Source of the DNA: Candidatus Nanopelagicales bacterium
Lineage (GTDB): Bacteria > Actinomycetota > Actinomycetes > S36-B12 > UBA10799
Length of the DNA: 10,437 nt
NCBI GenBank assembly: GCA_030699055.1
Contig: JAUYKX010000243.1
Coordinates: 1 to 10,437, forward strand
Reading direction: 5' to 3'
In this document: positions 1 to 5,424 of the stretch, one piece after another
Position numbering within the stretch: position 1 is the first letter of the stretch
Layout of the letters: each line of letters opens with the position of its first letter
Notes under the pieces: model-generated
What the model was told of the DNA's origin: nothing
Seen by the model: only the letters and a program-made list of their open reading frames with translations
Database searches by the model: none
Made by a program: the position numbers and the translations under genes

Positions 1-1
1 T

Positions 2-55
2 CACGTGAGTCGCTCAGAGGCGATCCGAGAAGCCATTCGAAGCTACATCGCGTGA
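2..55 (+). CDS. C-terminal end of a ribbon-helix-helix antitoxin (partial, runs off left edge)
   Basis: Only the last 17 codons are inside the window, in the frame starting at base 2, reading ...VSRSEAIREAIRSYIA and then TGA at 53-55. The SRSEAIREAIR pattern is typical of the second helix of CopG/ribbon-helix-helix antitoxins, which bind operator DNA as dimers and neutralise a toxin encoded immediately downstream. The next reading frame starts at GTG 52-54 and overlaps the stop in a GTGA arrangement, as in toxin-antitoxin operons. The partner is truncated (see next entry). The fragment is short, so the family call rests on the helix motif plus this overlap. A CopG-type regulator without a toxin role is the main alternative. 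Confidence 0.6.
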   Translation, partial: HVSRSEAIREAIRSYIA

Positions 56-183
56 AGATCCACGACTCTGCGGGCAGGCACGGAGTCGACCCGGACCAAG
101 CGCGCAGGCCGCCACCGCCCTGCACTCAAGGCATCACAAACCGCGAAATGCCCGCCAGACTTTCCCGACGAGCGATGGTCTAG
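52..183 (+). pseudogene. Toxin gene fragment cut at base 100 and fused to the repeat
   Basis: A GTG start at 52-54 overlaps the antitoxin stop and gives VKIHDSAGRHGVDPDQ before the reading frame crosses base 100 into the 328-bp hsdR-derived repeat. There it becomes arginine/proline-rich and stops at TAG 181-183, giving 43 residues in total. From memory, the opening K-I-H-x-S-A-x-x-H-G-V resembles small toxin-like proteins (~80-90 residues) encoded just after ribbon-helix-helix antitoxins in actinobacteria. About 16 native codons remain, so the product should not be an active toxin. The loss coincides exactly with the repeat boundary, which implies that the same rearrangement removed the rest. 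The precise family name is uncertain. Confidence 0.5.
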
Positions 184-428
184 CCGACGTCCGCTGTCGG
201 CGCTGGTTCGTAAAGGTGCTTCTGGAAGTCGACGAAGACGGCGCGGGCGGTTTCGGCTCCACCGAGGGCGGCGATGCCTTCGGAGATGCTGTCGTACTTC
301 AACTCCAGCAGGGTCGCGAGCTTGTTGCCGCTGAGTTCATCAACACCTGACTCGACATATTGGGCGAGCACGAAATCGACGAACTCCAACTGCCGACCGT
401 CGAGCGAACGTTCCAGCGAGAGCCGTGA
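101..428. repeat. Direct repeat copy A (hsdR 3' end plus 3' flank)
   Basis: This 328-bp block matches 5425-5752 in the same orientation at a constant offset of 5324 bases. I counted 9 mismatches and no gaps, about 97% identity. Both edges are sharp. Left of 101 is a truncated toxin gene, whereas left of 5425 is an IS3-family scrap. Right of 428 is the vapBC promoter, whereas right of 5752 hsdR continues. The block contains, on the minus strand, the last ~82 codons of hsdR, the stop codon at 180-182 and 79 bp of 3' flank. Confidence 0.95.
180..428 (-). pseudogene. Displaced 3' end of hsdR (type I restriction subunit fragment)
   Basis: On the minus strand this reads as the final ~82 residues of the HsdR encoded at 5504-7846, beginning at a serine equivalent to residue 699 and ending ...LYEPAPTADVG with a TAG at 180-182. 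Compared with the intact copy it has only two amino-acid changes (S732G and N765D), and the other coding differences are silent. It lacks the nuclease, helicase and translocase domains. An internal ATG at 387-389 could in principle start a 69-residue peptide of the C-terminal domain, but there is no evidence for expression. It appears to be a remnant left by the rearrangement that placed the 5-kb cargo between the repeats. Confidence 0.85.
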
Positions 429-435
429 TTTCCCT

Positions 436-462
436 CTAATGCTAGCTAGGTGCTAGCGTTAG
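436..462. promoter_or_regulatory. Palindromic operator/promoter of vapBC
   Basis: A 27-nt near-perfect palindrome: half-site CTAA(T/C)GCTAGC, a 5-nt centre TAGGT, then the mirrored half-site GCTAGC(G/A)TTAG. Only one symmetric pair outside the centre mismatches. It ends 4 nt before the vapB ATG at 467, the expected place for a ribbon-helix-helix antitoxin-toxin complex to repress its own operon. TAGCGT at 454-459 lies 7 nt upstream of the A of ATG and fits an actinobacterial -10 element of a leaderless transcript; no ribosome binding site precedes the ATG. The -10 and leaderless reading are inference. The symmetry is directly visible. Confidence 0.75.
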
Positions 463-466
463 GTTC

Positions 467-685
467 ATGGCAACCATCTACGTGCGAGACGTCCCGGATG
501 ACGTCGCGGCCCAACTGGCCGAAGTGGCGAAAGAGAAGAAGACGTCTGTCCAAGCCTTGGCCCTAAAGGAGTTGACCGCGTATGCAAGGCGGTCACGCAA
601 TCAAGCAATATTGGAAGCATTGCCAGAGTTGCACCTCGACAGAGAGACAATTTTGGCCGACATTGCCGATGGCCGCGACTCTTGA
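467..685 (+). CDS. vapB: VapB-type ribbon-helix-helix antitoxin
   Basis: A 72-residue protein. Residues 2-8 (ATIYVRD) form the expected DNA-contacting beta-strand, followed by two helices over about 10-38 (DDVAAQLAEVAKEKK, then SVQALALKELTAYA), a ribbon-helix-helix fold. The acidic C-terminal tail (about 50-72) is the usual toxin-wrapping segment. In this family the antitoxin blocks the PIN-domain RNase encoded next and, with it, represses the operon. The gene overlaps the toxin by 4 nt (TTG start 682, TGA stop 683-685), which implies coupled translation. The ATG at 467 has no Shine-Dalgarno but directly follows a palindromic operator, so a leaderless mRNA is likely. The gene appears intact and starts 38 bp after the end of repeat copy A. 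A FitA-like name would be equally reasonable. Confidence 0.85.
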   Translation: MATIYVRDVPDDVAAQLAEVAKEKKTSVQALALKELTAYARRSRNQAILEALPELHLDRETILADIADGRDS

Positions 686-1059
686 TCGTCGTTGATTCCT
701 CCGCGGCAGTTGAAGCCTTCACCGGAAACGTACAGGCTCGGACACTGCTCATTGACCACCATCTTGTTGCCCCTCACCTGATCGACGCCGAATTCATGCA
801 CGTCATCCGAAAACATCTATTCAGGAATGACATTTCGGCTCGCAAAGCCAATGCGGTGATTGCGGCATGGGTCGCCTTCGAAATCGACCGAGTACCTACC
901 TTCGCACTGAACTCAATCATCTGGCACTGGCGCGACAACCTGACGCCGTACGACGCCACCTACGTCGCCGCCGCAAAGCAACTCAATGTCCCGCTACTGA
1001 CCTGCGACCAGCGAATGGCGAAGGCAGCGGAACGCTACTGCCAGGTAATTCAGCTCTGA
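682..1059 (+). CDS. vapC: VapC PIN-domain ribonuclease toxin
   Basis: A 125-residue protein, the usual length for a VapC toxin. The PIN-domain acidic residues are in order: D5 (IVVDSSAAVEA), E37 (PHLIDAEFMHVIRK), D91 (TPYDATYVAAA) and D109 (PLLTCDQRMAKAA). All are present, so the Mg2+-dependent RNase site looks intact. Family members cleave RNA, often tRNA or rRNA, when freed from VapB; the target cannot be read from the sequence. Translation starts at TTG 682, overlapping the vapB stop, with no Shine-Dalgarno, so expression should depend on coupling to vapB. The gene converges on the pRiA4b-family gene ending at 1164, with 104 bp between them in which I see no clear terminator. Confidence 0.88.
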   Translation: MIVVDSSAAVEAFTGNVQARTLLIDHHLVAPHLIDAEFMHVIRKHLFRNDISARKANAVIAAWVAFEIDRVPTFALNSIIWHWRDNLTPYDATYVAAAKQLNVPLLTCDQRMAKAAERYCQVIQL

Positions 1060-1163
1060 CATCCCGAAGTAGTTCGAGTTCGACTCGGCCCGTGAGGAAC
1101 ATCGGTGGGAAAAGTCACGCTTGGCCCCAACTCTGCTGATGGGTTGGCTCGCCAGCGGACTCG
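1060..1163. terminator. Convergent gap between vapC and the pRiA4b-family gene (terminator expected, not seen)
   Basis: Transcription from both sides meets here. I looked for a GC hairpin followed by a T-run and saw only weak short pairings near 1143-1155 (GGTTGGCTCGCCA), whose loop is too small. No terminator can be supported, so convergent read-through is possible. Confidence 0.12.
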
Positions 1164-2489
1164 CTATCGCCGGGTGAGCTTCTCGTTCTTGATGGCGGCG
1201 TCGGCTGCGGCTTTGTTGAATTCGGTTGGGTCGAAGGTGTAACCGAGCCATTGCCGGAGTTCATCGTGGCGTTCGTGGGTTGGGTCTGATTGGGCGGTGA
1301 GCAGGTCTTCGTATCCGGGCCAGCCGCCGCAGTCTTCAGGTGGACACGCGTTAGCGCCGCCGAGGACGGCGGGTGAGTCTGTCGCGACCTCGATCGCGTC
1401 GACGGTCAGCGTGTGTTCCCAGCCGTCACCGAAGTCGTATTCGTATCTGGCCCGATCGCCGACATTCGGCATGGCGACATCGAGTTTGAGTGTGGAGGCG
1501 TCAATGGTGAGGTCGAAATCCGGGTCGGGGTATCCGTACCTGTAGTCACCGATCTCGATGGCGAACAGGTGACTGCACGTCCATCCCATCGCTGCTTGGA
1601 TCGCGTGGTGCAGTCCCAGCAAGCTGATGGTCGAGTCAACCCGGATCTGGCGCCAGACGGTAGGGGTGATGTCGTTCAGGCGCACGGTGATTGTGTGGCA
1701 CCGTCGAGGACGTGGCCGAGGTCTCGCGGGGCCCAGGCTGGCGGTGTTGTCAGGAACCGGACGGGTCAAAGCGGCGCGCAGGAAGATCACCCGATCATGA
1801 GGGTCTGTCATATCGCCTGGCCCGTAGGCGCTCATTCCTGTCGCGGCCAGAATGTCTCGGCTTTTGTCCCACGCCCAGTCGAATTCATGCTCGCCTATCG
1901 GGGTGCCATCGGAGTGAACCCAGCCCATGGCTGCCAGCGCATCGGCGGGCCTGAACCTCGCGGCAGCCGAGCCGCCCTGAGTAATCGTGGCGTTGCCGAG
2001 TCTGTGCAGCATCGCGAGAACCGCGGCGATCCGCGAGCCGTCGTCGCGCTCCACCGGCAACTGCTCGGCGACGTGGAACCACATCGCGACCGGGTCGGCC
2101 AGTACCTTGCGCCCTGCTGGGGTCAGCTGAAGCATGCCTTTGTGTTTGCGGATCAGCTTCGTGCTGATGGCCGCTCGGCGCAGCATCCCGGCAGGTGGGG
2201 TCTGGTTCTCCCGGTTGCCCTTGCCGATCCACCACCTGTCCCAGCCCAGTTCGCTCATCAGCGCGGACACATCAACCGGGCGTAGCAGCCCGGCTTTGGT
2301 CAGCGGCAACCCGTCAATGCCGACCCGGCCGGTGATCCACAGCAGCGGGCCCATCACGCGCGCGGCTGTTGGCTGGTCAACCTCGACCGGGGAAGCGGTA
2401 TCGATGAGATCGGCGGTTGCCCGTGCCGGTGCTGGTAGTCGAGGGTTGGCCAATACGTCGAACACCGCAGGTGCCAGGACGCGTTCCAT
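1164..2489 (-). CDS. pRiA4b ORF-3 / IS1096-passenger family protein with N-terminal helical region
   Basis: A 441-residue protein. The C-terminal part (about 264-430) is recognisable as the plasmid pRiA4b ORF-3-like domain: it opens with ITVRLNDITPTVWRQIRV, then has LHHAIQAAMGW, YDFGDGWEH (351-359) and CPPEDCGGWPGYEDLL (382-397). Databases also call this family the IS1096 element passenger TnpR protein, although it has no recombinase active site that I can see. The N-terminal ~230 residues are not a standard part of that domain; they contain likely helical or winged-helix stretches (LPLTKAGLLRPVDVSALM; KHKGMLQLTPAGRKVLADP). The biochemical function is unknown. A GGAG lies 11 nt before the ATG. 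The gene lies 73 bp downstream of the conserved hypothetical gene on the same strand, probably in one operon. Confidence 0.8.
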   Translation of the reverse strand: MERVLAPAVFDVLANPRLPAPARATADLIDTASPVEVDQPTAARVMGPLLWITGRVGIDGLPLTKAGLLRPVDVSALMSELGWDRWWIGKGNRENQTPPAGMLRRAAISTKLIRKHKGMLQLTPAGRKVLADPVAMWFHVAEQLPVERDDGSRIAAVLAMLHRLGNATITQGGSAAARFRPADALAAMGWVHSDGTPIGEHEFDWAWDKSRDILAATGMSAYGPGDMTDPHDRVIFLRAALTRPVPDNTASLGPARPRPRPRRCHTITVRLNDITPTVWRQIRVDSTISLLGLHHAIQAAMGWTCSHLFAIEIGDYRYGYPDPDFDLTIDASTLKLDVAMPNVGDRARYEYDFGDGWEHTLTVDAIEVATDSPAVLGGANACPPEDCGGWPGYEDLLTAQSDPTHERHDELRQWLGYTFDPTEFNKAAADAAIKNEKLTRR

Positions 2490-2562
2490 ACAGCCAGTAT
2501 CTCCGCTGCCTCAACCGATCCCGCAGCGACATGACCGAGTGGCGTTGGTTTGGACTTCGGCG

Positions 2563-3279
2563 TCAGTAGAGGTAGACGTTGCCGACCTCGCACACACGCC
2601 AGCGCCCGCCCAAGCGGACCAGCACCATGTTCACCGACCATCCGGGTTGAGCCAGAGCGCTGACTTCGGCCGGTACCGGCAGGTACCCATCGACGCTATC
2701 GAAATACAGCTTGCCCGTCTCGACTCTGCTGATCGACAGCTGGTCCTCGATGATGTCCTTGGTGGCAGTGTCAGCCATCGCGATCCGCTCGGACGGGGTC
2801 AGTGTTCTGGTCAGGTCGAACAGGGCGCTGGCCAGCTTGTCCATCTGCGGCAGCGCTTTGGAGTCCTCGATTTGTTCCCGCGCCACTTCAACACTGCCAT
2901 CGGTGAGCAGTTCCAATCCATCGAGCCAGCTCAGCAGTTTGCCCGTGACCGTCGACGCGGCTTTGAGATCCTCGCCGCTGGCCATCACTTTGCGGATCAT
3001 GAAGTAGTCCAGGAACTCGCCGAGACCAGCGATCATCGCCTCGGCCCCGAATAGATGGCAGAACGCCTCTTCGTCAGACTCGCTGGCCTGCTCCCAGCGC
3101 TGGACGTCAGCGGCGTCGCACAAACTCATGTAGCCGTAGTTGTTCAAGCACGACCGGAACAAGTCAATGATCACCAGGTAGCGGCTGAACGTCTTGTCCT
3201 TCAACCGCGCGCGTTGATCGGCCAGAAACACCTCAAACAAATCATCAATCGAGGACGTAGCAGTGACAGCAACGGGCAT
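2563..3279 (-). CDS. Conserved hypothetical protein, first gene of the pRiA4b pair
   Basis: A soluble, mostly helical protein of 238 residues from the chosen start. I do not recognise a characterised family. Near the N-terminus, FLADQRARLKDKTFSRYLVIIDLF superficially resembles the SAM-like core-binding helices of tyrosine recombinases, but no R-H-x-x-R-Y catalytic set follows. The C-terminus (GWSVNMVLVRLGGRWRVCEVGNVYLY) looks like a small beta-rich fold. The ATG at 3279 is preferred because GGGAAGGA sits 7 nt upstream; the ATG at 3300 would add seven residues and has only a GGAG 11 nt away. It is followed after 73 bp by the pRiA4b-family gene on the same strand, suggesting co-expression. I recall similar proteins beside pRiA4b-family genes in other genomes, but this is from memory. 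Confidence 0.7.
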   Translation of the reverse strand: MPVAVTATSSIDDLFEVFLADQRARLKDKTFSRYLVIIDLFRSCLNNYGYMSLCDAADVQRWEQASESDEEAFCHLFGAEAMIAGLGEFLDYFMIRKVMASGEDLKAASTVTGKLLSWLDGLELLTDGSVEVAREQIEDSKALPQMDKLASALFDLTRTLTPSERIAMADTATKDIIEDQLSISRVETGKLYFDSVDGYLPVPAEVSALAQPGWSVNMVLVRLGGRWRVCEVGNVYLY

Positions 3280-3286
3280 CGGTGAA

Positions 3287-3294
3287 TCCTTCCC
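3287..3294 (-). promoter_or_regulatory. Strong Shine-Dalgarno deciding the start of the conserved hypothetical gene
   Basis: On the minus strand GGGAAGGA is followed by a 7-nt spacer and then ATG (3279-3277). It lies within the first codons of the longer reading that starts at 3300, so it supports the shorter start. Confidence 0.6.
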
Positions 3295-3364
3295 ACTCAT
3301 TCACCGATTGTCTCCCAGTGCGGGCAACCGGCAAGCGCGGACCCCGAGCGCGCGGTGGCTTGCG

Positions 3365-3712
3365 TTACCTTGCCTTGGTCAACCGGTTGATTGACGGTTG
3401 CGAGCTTTCCAGATCGATGTGACGGGCGGCGGCGAGGGCCTTGGCCTTGGCCTGGGCACAGTCGAGCAGTCACATTTGGATGGCGTTGATCTGTCGGGTC
3501 AGCTCGGCCGGGTTGATGCCATCGATCCGCATCCGGTCCCGGGCTGGCTTCAGGCCGGTCGACATCCACCGGGCCGTCGAACGACCCATTCCCGTGGCAC
3601 CCACCACCCGGTCCAGGATCTCGCCCCTCTACGCCCTCGATGCCTTTCGGTACTGGGTACGCAGCTTGTTCGTCACTTGCCGTTTCGCGGCCATGACGAT
3701 CCGGTCTTCCAT
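3365..3712 (-). pseudogene. Internally deleted integrase-type transposase relic
   Basis: One continuous minus-strand frame of 115 codons plus a TAA is interrupted by TAG at codon 28 (3629-3631) and TGA at codon 81 (3470-3472). Its start, MAAKRQVTNKLRTQYRKAS then GEILDRVVGATGMGRSTAR, matches my memory of the N-terminus of an integrase-core transposase common in mycobacteria. Its end, INPAELTRQINAIQM then LLD...AARHIDLESSQPSINRL, matches the C-terminus of the same kind of protein. The whole catalytic core that should lie between, several hundred residues, is absent, with the junction near codons 50-60. It is therefore dead twice over. No terminal inverted repeats were convincing. The family label rests on recall, but the frame, the stops and the missing core are visible. 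Confidence 0.65.
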
Positions 3713-3828
3713 GACCGGCAAGCCTTCCCCAACAGGAATTCACGCGCTCAAAGTAGGCGAGTCTCGCCGGGGTCTTTCGGGTCTGACTCGCAGTCTGGCT
3801 GGCTCCAACAGATCTCCGGAACGAACCG
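3713..3828. other. Intergenic remnant beside the transposase relic
   Basis: No gene is supported in these 116 bases. Together with 3301-3364 on the other side they probably contain the outer ends of the dead insertion sequence, but I found no clear inverted repeat or target duplication. Confidence 0.3.
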
Positions 3829-4026
3829 ATGGTGACGACTTCGCCTCCGGGAATCACGGCCATCCCCCCGATCCCGGCTACGATCCAAGCTCAGCCGTTC
3901 GTTCTCGCGAACGGAGTAGTCGAACAGTTTGAGGGACAGTTGCGACTTACCGTCTTGATGATCACAGGTGAAAACACCAGCCACATTCAGCCAGCGAGCC
4001 TTCAACGGAGAGCGGGTGGAGCATGA
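3829..4026 (+). CDS. Possible small ORF coupled to the membrane protein gene
   Basis: A 65-codon frame from ATG 3829 to TGA 4024-4026. The stop overlaps the ATG of the next gene by 4 nt (ATGA at 4023-4026), an arrangement typical of translationally coupled real genes. The N-terminus is rich in Pro, Ile and Ala (ITAIPPIPATIQA); the C-terminal half (GVVEQFEGQLRLTVLMITGE) looks more like folded protein. GGAA at 3818-3821 is a weak ribosome binding site 7 nt before the ATG. Third-position G+C is only about 60% by hand count, not strongly diagnostic. I recognise no family and no signal peptide. It may be spurious, or the surviving 3' end of a longer gene cut by the nearby insertion. Confidence 0.35.
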   Translation: MVTTSPPGITAIPPIPATIQAQPFVLANGVVEQFEGQLRLTVLMITGENTSHIQPASLQRRAGGA

Positions 4027-5276
4027 CCCAGACTCCACATGATGATCCGACCCTGAGATGGGACGGAGACCAGTTGCTCCGCTGGGATGGCAGCCAATGG
4101 GTCGGCGCAAGGACGGGCACACCAGCAGGCGGACCGTTCTGCCGCACTCCTCCCCCCGGGTTGTCCCCGCACTCTGAACACGCGCCACCCGGTGATGCGA
4201 CTTCCAGATCTGTATCTACCGGCAGGCCGAATTCGGACACCGCCGTACCCATGGTCGCTCCGAGCGGTTCGTTGCCAACGCCAGCACCGGCACCAGCACC
4301 AGCGCAGACATCGACGCAGGCCAACGGGCAGCCCAAAATGCCTGTGGGCAACACGATTCTGGCCTTGGCCCTACTGCTAGCCAGCATCGCTCCGGTTCTT
4401 CCTTGGTTCCATGCTCCGATCGTCGGCAGTCTCGACTTGTTTCAGGTCTACCAACTCAGCGAGTTCGCCCACCAGCTCGACGGTTCCCAGCCCGCTGCCT
4501 TGCCCTGGCAAGTTCCTGGCTGGACACCGGTCGTGCCGATGGTGCTGTCGCTATTGGCCCTTGCCGCGCTCAGGCTGCTGCGGCGCAAACCGATTTCAGC
4601 TCGGGTAACTGTCCTCGTGCTGATGGTGGTGCCTGGTGCGATTTATGGCGACACCCTCTTCCGACTGGCCGCCAACACCACTCCCAGCGAATTCATGGGA
4701 TTCGCCGGAGTCGGCGTATACGCCGCCGTTGCCGGCGTATTGGTCTCCGTCGTGGCGGCCGTCGTGGGCATCGTTTTGGTCGCCCGCTCCAAGCGCGTCA
4801 ACGCGCTTGCGCTAACCGGCGACCCCGTCCCCTCAGAGGGGAATTATCGCGCCCCGGTGTCACCGGCTCAGGGGAACTGGCCCACCGCCGCGGGGCCGAC
4901 AACGTCAAACGTCGAATACACGACGATCTTCACCGATGGGCTCAAGGCGCTGGCCGTCGCTGGCCGCAATTTGTATGACTTCGGTGGCGGGTGGCCCAAT
5001 CTCAAGCTCGCGATTACGAGAGCAGTGCCGGCAATGAATGCGGCGCTGATGGCGATGCAGGCTGCCCAGCCCTACTTGAGCGGAGAGGCAAGAACCATTG
5101 CCGACCGCGCGACACCCCAGGCCCAACAGATGGTGGCGGCACTTGAGTCTGCCCAAGGCTGGCTCACGACGGACAACTACGTCAACGCCAACCTCTGCAT
5201 GGACGCATACAGCTCGGCAGCTCAGGCGTGCAACGGCTACGTCGGAGAGTGGTACGCCAAAGTCAGGTTGGGGTAG
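4023..5276 (+). CDS. DUF2510-like four-helix membrane protein
   Basis: A 417-residue protein. Residues 9-28 contain a duplicated W-D-G motif (LRWDG..LLRWDGSQWV) like the short DUF2510 segment found at the ends of actinobacterial membrane proteins. A Pro/Ala-rich linker (about 30-108, with a PAPAPAPA run encoded near 4281-4303) leads to four predicted transmembrane helices at about 110-128, 168-187, 192-212 and 227-254. A soluble helical C-terminal domain (about 296-417, starting VEYTTIFTDGLKALAVAGRNLYD) follows. Topology and function are unknown; a role in envelope sensing or secretion would be guesswork. The region just before the ATG is purine-rich (GGAGAGCGGGTGGAGC). The start overlaps the small upstream ORF by ATGA. 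The stop lies 149 bp before the right repeat copy, with an IS3 scrap between them. Confidence 0.75.
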   Translation: MTQTPHDDPTLRWDGDQLLRWDGSQWVGARTGTPAGGPFCRTPPPGLSPHSEHAPPGDATSRSVSTGRPNSDTAVPMVAPSGSLPTPAPAPAPAQTSTQANGQPKMPVGNTILALALLLASIAPVLPWFHAPIVGSLDLFQVYQLSEFAHQLDGSQPAALPWQVPGWTPVVPMVLSLLALAALRLLRRKPISARVTVLVLMVVPGAIYGDTLFRLAANTTPSEFMGFAGVGVYAAVAGVLVSVVAAVVGIVLVARSKRVNALALTGDPVPSEGNYRAPVSPAQGNWPTAAGPTTSNVEYTTIFTDGLKALAVAGRNLYDFGGGWPNLKLAITRAVPAMNAALMAMQAAQPYLSGEARTIADRATPQAQQMVAALESAQGWLTTDNYVNANLCMDAYSSAAQACNGYVGEWYAKVRLG

Positions 5277-5351
5277 TAGCTACGGCCGACAGCCGAATCC
5301 CTGACCGAGCCCCTTTTGTTGAGCCACTTGCTGTGCGGGTCGACTCGGGTT
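5277..5351. other. Intergenic sequence between the membrane protein gene and the IS3 scrap
   Basis: I see no gene, terminator hairpin or recognisable repeat here. It may be remnant sequence between the membrane protein locus and the truncated IS3 element. Confidence 0.3.
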
Positions 5352-5424
5352 TTTGGCCCAGTCGGTGATCGCGTGTGCGATGAATTCGGGGCCGTTGTCG
5401 AACCGCAGGTACGCCGTAGCGCCC
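5352..5424 (-). pseudogene. IS3-family transposase scrap (DDE segment only)
   Basis: On the minus strand from 5423, the frame reads GATAYLRFDNGPEFIAHAITDWAK. DNGPEF is the conserved segment around the second catalytic Asp of IS3-family OrfB transposases. After the lysine at 5352-5354 similarity stops and unrelated sequence runs to TAG at 5280-5282. Only about 24 codons remain, with no IS ends. Its upstream edge falls at 5424/5425, exactly where the hsdR-derived repeat copy B begins, so an IS copy was cut at that junction. It cannot be functional. Confidence 0.75.

Larger units (their letters stand above)
101..5424. mobile_element. Putative integrated element bounded by hsdR 3'-end repeats
   Basis: The unit from the start of copy A to the base before copy B carries vapBC, the pRiA4b-family pair, a dead transposase, the DUF2510-like protein and an IS3 scrap. 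A toxin remnant lies outside copy A, and full-length hsdR resumes through copy B. Single-crossover integration of a circular molecule carrying an hsdR end gives exactly this order. pRiA4b-type genes are plasmid- and IS-associated, which agrees. No integrase, relaxase or replication gene is visible, so the element could not move by itself. A local duplication with later insertions is the alternative. Confidence 0.35.

Noticed and set aside
1413..2285. Plus-strand open frame of 290 codons opposite the pRiA4b-family gene
   Set aside because: The minus strand encodes a recognised domain through this stretch, and the plus-strand product has no fold-like pattern. It is a shadow.
2134..3054. Plus-strand open frame of 306 codons spanning the gap between the two minus-strand genes
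   Set aside because: It overlaps both minus-strand genes antisense, and no motif is visible. The minus-strand genes have better starts and, for one, a strong ribosome binding site.
3160..3255. Tyrosine-recombinase N-terminal similarity in the conserved hypothetical protein, which could have made it the element's integrase
   Set aside because: Only the helical core-binding pattern is suggestive. The catalytic R, H-x-x-R and Y residues are absent, and the protein is too short for an active recombinase.
3297..3863. Minus-strand open frame of 188 codons and overlapping plus-strand frames of 145 and 163 codons
   Set aside because: These are low-complexity Arg/Pro/Gly frames. The meaningful frame here is a different minus-strand one that contains two stops and reads as a transposase relic.
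4276..4306. Tandem CCAGCACCGG-like short repeats
   Set aside because: They simply encode the Pro/Ala-rich linker of the membrane protein. The repeat is short and in frame.
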